Shown here piece by piece: positions 1-8,812 of a stretch of 64,000 bases of DNA (the first letter of the stretch is position 1; each line of letters begins with the position of its first letter). The translations under genes and the position numbers were made by a program. A model generated the notes under the pieces. That model saw only the letters and a program-made list of their open reading frames with translations. It had not been told where the DNA came from and did no database searches. This DNA is from Prevotella sp. (GTDB lineage: Bacteria; Bacteroidota; Bacteroidia; Bacteroidales; Bacteroidaceae), in NCBI GenBank assembly GCA_017627765.1, contig JAGAGD010000115.1, forward strand, positions 1-64,000, read 5' to 3'.

Positions 1-215
1 GGCACTGCAATATGCCACATATCGCACTGCGATATGCCACGTTTCGCATCGCGAAAGGACACCTTTCACTTTTTCGTTCCTTATGTTCGTTTACATAGTT
101 TAAGCCGATTGATTAACAATTAAACACATTTTTGCATTTCACTGCGTGCCAAACGGAAAATCTTTCTCTAGAATTAAAATTCCGTTTGTCAAGATTTTTT
201 ACTTTTTTCGTAAAA
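1..215 (+). repeat. Interspersed non-coding repeat, copy 1 (left end outside window)
   Basis: This copy starts with tandem palindromes: ATATCGCA-c-TGCGATAT at 19-35 and TTTCGC-atc-GCGAAA at 42-56, separated by TATGCCAC units. The block TTTAAGCCGATTGATTAACAA follows at about 98-118. Next comes GTGCCAAACGGAAAA..CTCTAGA, and then GTTTGTCAAGATTTTT at about 184-199. The same modules occur in the same order in copy 2 (28927-29392, reversed) and copy 3 (47227-47670). No coding potential is visible. The right edge is approximate, and the left part lies outside the window. Function is unknown. Confidence 0.75.
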
Positions 216-426
216 AAATCGAGTCGATTTTGATAATTTCAAATTGGAACTTGATTTCTTTTGAAATGCTATAGTAGTAGAAAGACATCTTGATTATTGC
301 TATTCAAAATTTTTCTAACCCACACTATTTCATGCTTTTATGGTTAAATTTAGTTAATCTCGTGGTTTTGTAATCTAAAGTTATAAAATCAGACAATTTA
401 TTTTTTTATATTAAGATAATTTTTAG
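216..426. other. AT-rich intergenic stretch, nothing recognised
   Basis: This is a very AT-rich non-coding sequence between the repeat and the rpsA promoter. I see no ORF, RNA fold or repeat that I can support. GATTTTTTAC and GTAAAAAAATC at 193-220 can pair with one bulge at the repeat edge. Confidence 0.5.
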
Positions 427-434
427 TACTTTTG
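403..434 (+). promoter_or_regulatory. Candidate promoter of rpsA
   Basis: TACTTTTG at 427-434 matches the Bacteroidetes -7 element TAnnTTTG. Twenty bases upstream the -33 position holds TTTT (403-406), one base off TTTG. The leader to the rpsA ATG is about 55-60 nt and A/T-rich with no Shine-Dalgarno site. Confidence 0.6.
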
Positions 435-497
435 CAGCCGATTTTTTATCAATATAAAGTCTAACTATATTTATAACAATTTTTTTTAATTAAATTT

Positions 498-2270
498 ATG
501 TCTAATTTCAAAAATGTAGAACCATTACAAGACTTCAATTGGGAAGAATTTGAAAATGGTACTAACGCAGGCGCAAGTGCAGAAGAACTTCGCAAAGCTT
601 ACGATGAAACTCTTAATAAAGTAAGCGAACATCAAGTTGTTGATGGAAAAGTAATTTCTTTCGACAAGAAAGAAGTTGTTGTAAACATTGGCTATAAGAG
701 TGATGGTATTATCCCAGCCAGTGAATTCCGTTACAATCCAGATTTGAAAATTGGTGATGTCGTAGAGGTTTATGTAGAAAACCAAGAAGACAAGAAAGGA
801 CAATTAATACTTTCTCACCGCAAGGCTCGTTTGAGCAAAAGTTGGGAACGAGTTAATGCAGCTCTCGACAATGATGAAATTATTCAGGGCTACATCAAGT
901 GCCGTACTAAAGGTGGCATGATTGTAGATGTATTTGGAATCGAAGCATTCTTGCCTGGAAGCCAGATAGACGTACATCCAATTCGCGACTACGATGTATT
1001 CGTAGGAAAAACTATGGAATTCAAAGTTGTTAAGATCAATCAGGAATTCCGTAATGTTGTTGTTTCACATAAGGCTCTTATTGAAGCAGAACTTGAAGCA
1101 CAAAAGAAAGAAATCATCTCTAAACTCGAAAAAGGTCAGATTCTCGAGGGTACAGTTAAGAATATTACAACCTACGGAGTATTTGTTGATCTTGGAGGAG
1201 TTGACGGACTCATTCATATTACAGACCTTTCTTGGGGCCGCGTAAGCGATCCACATGAAGTTGTTTCTTTAGACGAAAAGATTAACGTTGTAATTCTTGA
1301 CTTTGATAATGACAAGAAACGCATTGCTCTTGGTCTGAAGCAGCTCACTCCACACCCATGGGATGCTATTGACGAAAACCTCAAGGTTGGAGACCATGTT
1401 AAGGGTAAGGTTGTTGTTATTGCTGACTATGGAGCATTTGTTGAAATCGCTCCTGGTGTTGAAGGACTTATTCACGTTAGCGAAATGTCTTGGAGCCAGC
1501 ACTTGCGTTCAGCACAGGATTTCATGCATGTAGGTGATGAGATAGAAGCTGTAGTGCTTACACTTGACCGCGAGGAAAGAAAAATGTCTCTTGGCATCAA
1601 GCAACTCAGGGAAGATCCATGGGAAGCAATTGAAGTTAAATATCCTGTTGGCAGCAAGCATACTGCTAAGGTTCGTAACTTTACAAACTTTGGAATCTTT
1701 GTAGAATTAGAAGAAGGAGTTGATGGACTTATCCATATCAGCGACCTTTCATGGACTAAGAAAGTTAAACATCCATCAGAATTTACACAAGTTGGCGCAG
1801 ACATTGATGTTGTGGTTCTAGAAATAGATAAAGAAAACAGACGTTTATCTCTAGGTCACAAGCAGTTAGAAGAGAATCCATGGGATACATACGAGACTCT
1901 TTATACTCCAGGTTCTGTACACACTGGTAAGATTACAGAAATGATGGATAAAGGAGCGGTTATTGCACTTAATGAAGGTGGTGAAGGTTTTGCAACTCCA
2001 AAGCACTTAGTTAAGGAAGATGGTAGCCAGGCTCAGCAAGGAGAAGAATTGCCATTTAAGGTAATTGAATTCGTAAAGGAGACAAAACGTATCATCTTAT
2101 CTCACAGCCGCACATTTGAGGAAGAAAAAGAAGAGGTTAAAAAAGCTCCACGCAAACATGCTGCTAAGAAGGAAGATGAAAACGTTATTAATAATGTAGC
2201 TGCAGGAACTACACTTGGCGATCTTGATGCTTTAGCAGAGCTTAAAGCAAAAATGGAAAAGGGAGAATAA
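498..2270 (+). CDS. rpsA: 30S ribosomal protein S1
   Basis: This 590-aa protein has six successive S1 RNA-binding domains, at about residues 46-115, 130-195, 212-282, 299-369, 386-456 and 473-540. Domains 3-5 carry the strongest consensus (YGVFVDL..GLIHITDLSW and close variants). Domains 1, 2 and 6 are more divergent, as is usual for S1. E. coli S1 is 557 aa with the same six-domain plan. The extra length here is a short acidic N-terminal stretch and a Lys/Glu-rich tail from about residue 545. S1 binds mRNA and helps start translation on the 30S subunit, which may matter in this phylum because Shine-Dalgarno sites are rare. The gene stands alone, with its own promoter and terminator. Confidence 0.96.
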   Translation: MSNFKNVEPLQDFNWEEFENGTNAGASAEELRKAYDETLNKVSEHQVVDGKVISFDKKEVVVNIGYKSDGIIPASEFRYNPDLKIGDVVEVYVENQEDKKGQLILSHRKARLSKSWERVNAALDNDEIIQGYIKCRTKGGMIVDVFGIEAFLPGSQIDVHPIRDYDVFVGKTMEFKVVKINQEFRNVVVSHKALIEAELEAQKKEIISKLEKGQILEGTVKNITTYGVFVDLGGVDGLIHITDLSWGRVSDPHEVVSLDEKINVVILDFDNDKKRIALGLKQLTPHPWDAIDENLKVGDHVKGKVVVIADYGAFVEIAPGVEGLIHVSEMSWSQHLRSAQDFMHVGDEIEAVVLTLDREERKMSLGIKQLREDPWEAIEVKYPVGSKHTAKVRNFTNFGIFVELEEGVDGLIHISDLSWTKKVKHPSEFTQVGADIDVVVLEIDKENRRLSLGHKQLEENPWDTYETLYTPGSVHTGKITEMMDKGAVIALNEGGEGFATPKHLVKEDGSQAQQGEELPFKVIEFVKETKRIILSHSRTFEEEKEEVKKAPRKHAAKKEDENVINNVAAGTTLGDLDALAELKAKMEKGE

Positions 2271-2295
2271 TAATCTCACATAAAATCTTTAAATT

Positions 2296-2325
2296 AAAGC
2301 CTATCTTCACGGATAGGCTTTTTTT
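2296..2325 (+). terminator. Rho-independent terminator of rpsA
   Basis: The arms AAAGCCTATC (2296-2305) and GATAGGCTTT (2312-2321) pair perfectly around a 6-nt loop. A run of T follows. It lies 25 bases after the rpsA stop codon. Confidence 0.9.
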
Positions 2326-2518
2326 GTTTAATTACACTTAAATGCCAACACTAATAATCGTTAAAACTGCGTTTTTTTTCGTTTTAAACTTCTATATTTG
2401 TCAAAAATAATGTATTTTTGTACCTTGAATTTTATAGACAAAAAGTCTTAGAATGAAAGAAAATGGCATCTATGCCAAAATATGTCTAATGTTTAGAACA
2501 ATTGATTAATAGAATAAA

Positions 2519-5116
2519 ATGGACGAAATTCAAGTATTTGACCAAGACAAGATTATTAGAATAAACGTCGAAGAGGAAATGAAGAAATCTTACATTGACT
2601 ATTCGATGTCAGTAATTGTAGCAAGAGCTCTTCCTGATGTTCGTGATGGTTTCAAGCCAGTACATCGTAGAATTTTATTTGGTATGGCTGGAATTGGCAA
2701 TACCAGTGATAAACCACATAGGAAGTGCGCCCGTGTTGTTGGTGAAGTACTTGGTAAGTACCATCCTCATGGCGACTCTTCGGTCTATGGTGCATTAGTA
2801 CGTATGGCGCAAGACTGGAACATGCGATATACTCTTGTTGATGGACAGGGTAACTTTGGTAGTGTTGACGGAGACTCACCTGCAGCCATGCGTTATACAG
2901 AGTGTAGATTGTCAAAGATGGGTGAGCACATTATGGACGATATTGATAAAGATACCGTTGATATGCAAAACAACTTTGATGGCTCTCTTACTGAACCAAC
3001 AGTAATGCCAACAAAGATTCCTAATCTACTGGTTAATGGTGGAAATGGTATTGCTGTGGGTATGGCAACAAATATTCCTACACACAATCTTGGAGAGGTT
3101 ATAGATGGTTGTTGTGCATATATTGACAATCCAGAGATTGACACAGAAGGCTTAATGCAATATATTCCGGCTCCAGACTTCCCGACTGGAGCAACTATCT
3201 ATGGTCTGCAAGGTGTTAAAGATGCCTATGAAACGGGTAGGGGAAGAGTTGTTATACGTGCAAAGGCAGAAATAGAGAGTGGTGAATCACACGACAAGAT
3301 TGTTGTAACCGAAATTCCTTATGGTGTCAACAAACAACAACTCATTGAGTATATTGCTGAATTAGTCAAAGAAGGAAAAATTGATGGCATTTCAAATGTT
3401 AATGACGAGAGTGACCGTCATGGAATGCGTATTGTTGTTGACTTAAAAAGAGATGCAAATGCAAATGTCATATTGAATAAATTGTTCAAAATGACACAGC
3501 TGCAAAGTTCTTTTTCAGTTAACTGCATTGCTTTAGTAAAAGGACGTCCACGCCTGTTGTCTCTGAAAGAGTGTGTTAAGTATTTTGTTGAACATCGACA
3601 TGATGTTACAATTAGAAGAACACAATTCGAACTAAGAAAAGCACAAGAGCGTGCCCATATACTTGAAGGTTTAATAATAGCTTGCGATAATATAGATGAA
3701 GTTGTGCATATAATTCGTTCTTCAAAGACACCTTCAGACGCACAACGTAATCTTGAAAATAGATTCAATTTAGATGAATTACAATCTAAAGCTATTGTTG
3801 AAATGCGATTAGTTCAGCTGACAGGTCTGCGTGTAGAACAATTGCATGCAGAGTTTGATGAACTTCAAAAGACAATAGAATATTTAGAGTCAATTCTGAA
3901 TGACGATGAACTATGTAAGAAAGTCATGAAAGATGAACTTCTTGAAGTTAAGGAAAAATATGGCGATGAACGTAAAACAAGAATAAGACCAGACGAGCAT
4001 GAGTTTAATGTTGAAGATTTCTATCCAAATGATCCTGTAGTTATTACTGTAAGTCATTTGGGATATATAAAGCGTACACCTCTGAGTGAATTCCGTGAGC
4101 AAGCAAGAGGTGGTGTTGGTTCAAAAGGAGCAAAAACAAGAGAACAAGATTTTACGGAATATATTTATCCCGCAACAATGCATCAGACAATGCTTTTCTT
4201 TACAAAGAAAGGACGTTGCTATTGGTTGAAGTGCTATGAGATTCCTGAAGGTGACAAAAACTTCAAAGGACGTGCAATTCAAAATATGCTTAATATTGAT
4301 TCTGATGATTCTATAAATGCATTGCTGCGTCTCCGCGGACTTGATGAAGAGTTTGTTCGTTCTCATTATGTTGTTTTTGCCACAAAGCGAGGTCTGGTTA
4401 AGAAAACTTGTCTTGAGGCGTATAGCCGACCAAGAACAAATGGAGTAATTGCCATAAATATCTTAGAAGGTGATGAAGTTGTTGATGTAAGGCTGACAAA
4501 TGGAAAGAATGAACTAATCATTGCAAACCGTAATGGTAGAGCTGTAAGATTCGATGAAGATGCAGTAAGAACGATGGGACGTATTTCTACCGGCGTTAGG
4601 GGAATGCGTCTAGACGAAGGTGACGATGAAGTTATTGGAATGGTTGTTGCTGGCAATTCGGATAATGAGACAATAATGGTTGTGAGTGAAAATGGTTATG
4701 GCAAGCGTTCACAAGTTGAAGATTATCGCAAGACCAATAGGGGAGGCAAAGGTGTTAAAACCCTCCAGATTACGGAAAAAACAGGTCGGTTAGTTGCGAT
4801 TAAGAATGTTACAGACGACAATGACTTGATGATAATAAACAAGAGTGGCATTGCCATACGTATGCCTTTAAGCGAATGTCGCATTATGGGACGTGCTACT
4901 CAAGGAGTCAGACTAATAAATCTTCAAAAGAAAAATGACGTGATTGCAAGTGTTTGTAAAGTAATGAGTTCAGAGCTTGAATCTACTGTTGAAGAGGAAA
5001 GCAGAAATCAATGGGCGCAACGAAATGATATTATCATAAATGATGCTCAGATGGAAGAACCTAATGAAGAGCCATTCACGCCTATGGTTGATTTTGAAGA
5101 TGAGACAAATGAATAA
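2519..5116 (+). CDS. gyrA: DNA gyrase subunit A
   Basis: This 865-aa type II topoisomerase A subunit breaks and rejoins DNA and, with GyrB, introduces negative supercoils. The N-terminal breakage-reunion domain begins with the conserved SYIDYSMSVIVARALPDVRDG stretch. The catalytic tyrosine is Y126 in AAMRYTECRL. The quinolone-resistance region reads HPHGDSSVYGALV at residues 82-94. The GyrA box (QARGGVGSKG, about residues 525-535) separates gyrase from ParC, and a C-terminal beta-pinwheel follows. The acidic C-terminal tail is typical. TATATTTG (2393-2400) and TATTTTTG (2413-2420) are two possible -7 boxes upstream. The first TPR gene follows after 28 bases and may be co-transcribed. Confidence 0.97.
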   Translation: MDEIQVFDQDKIIRINVEEEMKKSYIDYSMSVIVARALPDVRDGFKPVHRRILFGMAGIGNTSDKPHRKCARVVGEVLGKYHPHGDSSVYGALVRMAQDWNMRYTLVDGQGNFGSVDGDSPAAMRYTECRLSKMGEHIMDDIDKDTVDMQNNFDGSLTEPTVMPTKIPNLLVNGGNGIAVGMATNIPTHNLGEVIDGCCAYIDNPEIDTEGLMQYIPAPDFPTGATIYGLQGVKDAYETGRGRVVIRAKAEIESGESHDKIVVTEIPYGVNKQQLIEYIAELVKEGKIDGISNVNDESDRHGMRIVVDLKRDANANVILNKLFKMTQLQSSFSVNCIALVKGRPRLLSLKECVKYFVEHRHDVTIRRTQFELRKAQERAHILEGLIIACDNIDEVVHIIRSSKTPSDAQRNLENRFNLDELQSKAIVEMRLVQLTGLRVEQLHAEFDELQKTIEYLESILNDDELCKKVMKDELLEVKEKYGDERKTRIRPDEHEFNVEDFYPNDPVVITVSHLGYIKRTPLSEFREQARGGVGSKGAKTREQDFTEYIYPATMHQTMLFFTKKGRCYWLKCYEIPEGDKNFKGRAIQNMLNIDSDDSINALLRLRGLDEEFVRSHYVVFATKRGLVKKTCLEAYSRPRTNGVIAINILEGDEVVDVRLTNGKNELIIANRNGRAVRFDEDAVRTMGRISTGVRGMRLDEGDDEVIGMVVAGNSDNETIMVVSENGYGKRSQVEDYRKTNRGGKGVKTLQITEKTGRLVAIKNVTDDNDLMIINKSGIAIRMPLSECRIMGRATQGVRLINLQKKNDVIASVCKVMSSELESTVEEESRNQWAQRNDIIINDAQMEEPNEEPFTPMVDFEDETNE

Positions 5117-5144
5117 TGTATAAACCTTATTTAATATTATTAAA

Positions 5145-6359
5145 ATGAAAAAGTTAGTCATGTTGGCGTTGATGGTAGTAGCTACTGCAACCGCCTTTGC
5201 ACAAGAAGATGTTGTTAAACAAATCATGAAGTCAAAAGACTATAATGAAGCATCAACATTACTTAATGCAAATTTAAATTCAATGAATTCTGAGCAGAAA
5301 GCGCAATGCTACAATAGATTAGTTTCGCTTTCTATGGAAACTGTTAGTAAAGAAGCTCAATCGGAAACCCCATCTGATGAATTCTTTAATGCCTTGTATA
5401 ATGCTTTTGAAAATGCTCAGTTATGCGAGCAGTTTGACCAGCAGCCAAATGCTAAAGGAAAGATTAAGCCTCGCTTCCATAACACAAACCGTGACCGTCT
5501 TTTCCCTTTACGTTGGCAGCTTATCAACGCAGGTATAAATGGACAAAAGAATAATGACAATAAAACAGCATTGAAATTCTTTGGAACTTATGTTAATACT
5601 GGTATAGGTCAACTTTCACCATTGTTCGCAGATGCAGATAATTCTGCAGATAACAATTTAACAAATATTTCTTATTGGGCTGGTTATCATGCATTCTTAG
5701 ATGGTCAGTATGATGTAGCAAACCTATATTCAGACATAGCTCTTAACGACCCTGAACTTGGAAAGGAAGCTCTTCTTGTTAAACTTGCTGTTGCTGAGAA
5801 GACTTTAAAGAATCGTCAAGACTCAATTTCATATTGTGATGAACTTGAAAAGATTTATGCAGCAGATAATAGCAATGAGTTAGTATTTGCTACACTTTCA
5901 AGTTTCTATAATTCACTTGGTATGACTGATAAGATGGAGAAGATTTTTGAAGATAAATTGAAAACTGATCCTAATAACTTTACAGTATGGGTAAATCGCG
6001 GTGAGAATGCTGAAGAAAAAGAAAACCTAGAAGAAGCAATTAATTGCTATAAGAAGGCTTTGGTTTCTCAGCCAAATAATGCTGCTGTTTTGCGTCAGAT
6101 AGGAATCTGTTTATATAATCGTGCTGCAGGTACAGAAGAGAGGGTTTCTGGTAAAACTGGTCGTGCGCCAAAGGCTGCACTTGAGCAGATCCTTCCAGTT
6201 TATGAAGAGGCTCGTACATATTTAGAGAAAGCTAAAGAATTAGACCCACAACAAAAAGAAGTTAAGTGGGGATATGCGCTTTATCGTTGCTACTATCGTT
6301 TGTATGGAATTGACGATGAAAGGACAAAGCAGGCTGAGCTCGATTCTCACAGCAAATAA
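5145..6359 (+). CDS. Exported TPR protein, first of three paralogues
   Basis: This 404-aa protein has a clear signal peptide (MKKLVMLALMVVATATAFAQ), so it is exported to the periplasm. The rest is helical and TPR-like. The best repeats are at about residues 265-330, where FTVWVNRGENAEEKENLEEAI is followed by a helix pair containing LRQIGICLYNRAAG. A conserved C-terminal block (AKELDPQQKEVKWGYALYRCYYRL) recurs in the next two genes. No catalytic motif is visible, and a scaffold or binding role is only an inference from the fold. It follows gyrA by 28 bases. A strong hairpin separates it from the second paralogue. Its codon use is richer in C/G-ending codons than in the two downstream copies, as would fit higher expression. 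Confidence 0.8.
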   Translation: MKKLVMLALMVVATATAFAQEDVVKQIMKSKDYNEASTLLNANLNSMNSEQKAQCYNRLVSLSMETVSKEAQSETPSDEFFNALYNAFENAQLCEQFDQQPNAKGKIKPRFHNTNRDRLFPLRWQLINAGINGQKNNDNKTALKFFGTYVNTGIGQLSPLFADADNSADNNLTNISYWAGYHAFLDGQYDVANLYSDIALNDPELGKEALLVKLAVAEKTLKNRQDSISYCDELEKIYAADNSNELVFATLSSFYNSLGMTDKMEKIFEDKLKTDPNNFTVWVNRGENAEEKENLEEAINCYKKALVSQPNNAAVLRQIGICLYNRAAGTEERVSGKTGRAPKAALEQILPVYEEARTYLEKAKELDPQQKEVKWGYALYRCYYRLYGIDDERTKQAELDSHSK

Positions 6360-6380
6360 TATTATAAACTAAAAATTAAT

Positions 6381-6416
6381 GTGGAGTTAGGTTGATTTTT
6401 ATATCAACCTAATTTC
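6381..6416 (+). terminator. Hairpin after the first TPR gene (terminator or attenuator)
   Basis: TTAGGTTGAT (6387-6396) and ATCAACCTAA (6403-6412) pair perfectly. The stem extends outward as GTGGA/TTCAC with one wobble pair. The downstream run is only moderately T-rich (TTTTATATT), so this may be a partial terminator that lowers expression of the second and third paralogues. Confidence 0.6.
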
Positions 6417-6445
6417 ACATTTTATATTATAATTATATCCCTTAT

Positions 6446-7579
6446 TTGAATATGAAATATCAAGTATTGCTATTTTATTGTTTATGTGTTTGTCTTTTTT
6501 CGTCATTTAAAGTGCAAGCGCAAAATAATAACAATGCTAGACGCATGGCTAAACAACTCAATAAGCAATTGGAAGTTGTTATTGATAAATACGTTCAGGT
6601 AAGTGATAGTTTGGTAATGTATCGTTCTGTTGTTGATGCAATAAAATTAGGACAAGAGTGTGACAAATATGATGCAATGCCTGACATTACAGGTCAGGTA
6701 AAATGTCAATACAGAGAGAGAAATAGTCTTTTATTAAAAGCCATGCGGAGATTAATTATAGATGCAGGTCTATACTTTTACAAAAAAAATAATAAAGAAG
6801 AAGCACTTAATGCTTTTGAAACATACATTTATAGTGCAGATTCTCCTTTATTTAGTCTGAAACATCCAGAGATAGACAATTTTCTCAATGAAGCAATTTT
6901 TTATTCTGCAGTTATCGCATATAAACTTGGTGATTACACAAAAACACGAAAATTTTCAGAGATGCTAATAGATAAAGATGAATATGCAAGGGATGCCGTA
7001 GAATTGCAAGTGTTGTGTCTTAAACAAGAAATGCAAACAAAGGAAGATTCTATAAGGTATTGTAACATTGTAAAATCTATGCATGAAAATGATTATGATA
7101 ATGATTTATATTATTCAATGTTGTTAGAGTATTATTCATCTCTCAAAAACGATAGAGAATATATTAGCTTTCTGCAAAGCGAAATTGGAAAAAGTCCTAA
7201 ACGGATTGAAAACTATATACTTTTAGGCGATGCTTATATGAAACAGAACAAATGGGATGAAGCAATTTCTTATTATAATGAGGTGTTAATTCGTGATACA
7301 ATAAATATCATCCCTATATATTATAATATAGGGATATGCTATAACTCAAAGGCAATAGCAATGAAAGATTCTTTGACAAATGAATATGGTAATATTCCTA
7401 AAAAATACCGACATGTCATTAGAGAATATTTTGTTGAATCTGTTAGGTTTTTGACTAAAGTAAGTTATTTGGATCCAGAAAGAAAGAAAGTTGACTGGGC
7501 TGTACCTTTATACATTGCTTATTATGCCCTTTCAGAGAAAAAGAAAGCTGCTGATTTAAAAAAGTTATTTCACAATTAA
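6446..7579 (+). CDS. Exported TPR protein, second of three paralogues
   Basis: This 377-aa protein probably starts at residue 1 or at M3 (MNMKYQVLLFYCLCVCLFSSFKVQAQ). The N-terminus is a signal peptide ending at about AQA. A TPR pair is visible at about residues 255-305 (NYILLGDAYMKQNKWDEAI and PIYYNIGICYNSKAIAM). The C-terminal block SYLDPERKKVDWAVPLYIAYYAL matches the first paralogue. Internal features also align, including a KEDSIRYCN helix that corresponds to RQDSISYCD there. Function is unknown, and periplasmic location is inferred from the signal peptide. The third paralogue starts 12 bases later, so the two are almost certainly co-transcribed. Confidence 0.78.
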   Translation: MNMKYQVLLFYCLCVCLFSSFKVQAQNNNNARRMAKQLNKQLEVVIDKYVQVSDSLVMYRSVVDAIKLGQECDKYDAMPDITGQVKCQYRERNSLLLKAMRRLIIDAGLYFYKKNNKEEALNAFETYIYSADSPLFSLKHPEIDNFLNEAIFYSAVIAYKLGDYTKTRKFSEMLIDKDEYARDAVELQVLCLKQEMQTKEDSIRYCNIVKSMHENDYDNDLYYSMLLEYYSSLKNDREYISFLQSEIGKSPKRIENYILLGDAYMKQNKWDEAISYYNEVLIRDTINIIPIYYNIGICYNSKAIAMKDSLTNEYGNIPKKYRHVIREYFVESVRFLTKVSYLDPERKKVDWAVPLYIAYYALSEKKKAADLKKLFHN

Positions 7580-7591
7580 TTTTTAATTTGT

Positions 7592-8779
7592 ATGTATAAG
7601 TTTTTACTAATATTTATCCTCTTTTCATCAGTTTTACCCCATAACGATTCAGCACAGAAAAAGGTTATATCGCAAGCTAAGCAATATATTAAATCTGGCA
7701 AGGATTTGGATAAAGCAGAAAAGATAATTACAGACCTGCTCAATGATAGTTTACAAATTAAAGACCGACAAAAAGCTCAAAATATCCTTTTTGATATACT
7801 AAAGGCGAAGTATGAACAGGGAAATGAATTATTGTATCTAAAGCATCCTTATGATACAATATCGCATTATACAACTATAATTAAGATGTTTAATGCTCTT
7901 GAAAAACTGGATTCAATTGATGAAAGTTCTAATTTAAATCCTAAGTATAAAGAGAAACATGCTCACTATCTATATCCATTGCGCCCTAATCTATATTATG
8001 GAGGATTATTTTTTATTCGGAAAGAAGATTATAAAAGAGCATATTTATTCTGTGAGAAGTATATAGAGAGTGCAAATACATCTTTGTTTGTAAATGTTTA
8101 TAAACAGGAGTCTGATAGTCTAATGGCTAAAGCTGCTGCATGGACTGTTTATTGTGGGTATAAATTGAATGATTATGAAAGACTTATGAAATATTCCTCT
8201 CTGGCAGTGAAAGATACAGCTCAACTTGCTTTTGTTTATCAATATATGGCTGAAGGGTACAAACAAATAGGTGATTATACAAAATATGCAGATTTACTTG
8301 AAATTGGTTTTAATAAATATCCTACATTCCCTTTCTTTTTCCCAAGGCTTATTGACTATTATAATGACATAGGAAATTATGAAAAATCTATGAGTATTGT
8401 TGATAAAGCTTTAGAAGTTGATAGTACTAATATAAATTATATGTTTGCAAAAAGTACAATTCTATTAAATACTGGCAAATATGATGAATGCATAGATTTA
8501 TGCAAAAAGCTAATTGAAGAAAATGATTCTTTAGCAGAGGCATATTATAATTTTGGCGTATCTTATTATAATCAGGCAATTGCACTAGATAAATATCAAC
8601 AACGTTCCAAGAAGAATAAAGATAGGATTCGCGAATTATATTCAATGAGTAAACCGCTATTAGAAAGATTCCGAGAATTAGCACCTGAGCAAAAAAACAA
8701 ATGGTTTCCCATATTATATACAATTTATTTAAATCTAAATATGGGAGAAGAGTTTGATGAGATAAATAGATTGAAGTAG
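7592..8779 (+). CDS. Exported TPR protein, third of three paralogues
   Basis: This 395-aa protein has a hydrophobic N-terminal signal (MYKFLLIFILFSSVLPHNDSAQ). TPR helices are clearest at about residues 230-320 (FPRLIDYYNDIGNYEKSMSI, INYMFAKSTILLNTGKYDEC and EAYYNFGVSYYNQAIAL). The C-terminus (FRELAPEQKNKWFPILYTIYL) aligns with the conserved block of the two upstream paralogues but is shorter. The three copies have diverged a lot, so the duplication is old. No enzyme motif is seen. The helicase gene follows after 33 bases on the same strand. Confidence 0.78.
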   Translation: MYKFLLIFILFSSVLPHNDSAQKKVISQAKQYIKSGKDLDKAEKIITDLLNDSLQIKDRQKAQNILFDILKAKYEQGNELLYLKHPYDTISHYTTIIKMFNALEKLDSIDESSNLNPKYKEKHAHYLYPLRPNLYYGGLFFIRKEDYKRAYLFCEKYIESANTSLFVNVYKQESDSLMAKAAAWTVYCGYKLNDYERLMKYSSLAVKDTAQLAFVYQYMAEGYKQIGDYTKYADLLEIGFNKYPTFPFFFPRLIDYYNDIGNYEKSMSIVDKALEVDSTNINYMFAKSTILLNTGKYDECIDLCKKLIEENDSLAEAYYNFGVSYYNQAIALDKYQQRSKKNKDRIRELYSMSKPLLERFRELAPEQKNKWFPILYTIYLNLNMGEEFDEINRLK

Positions 8780-8812
8780 TTATATTGATTAGCATAAAGC
8801 AATATTATAAAA

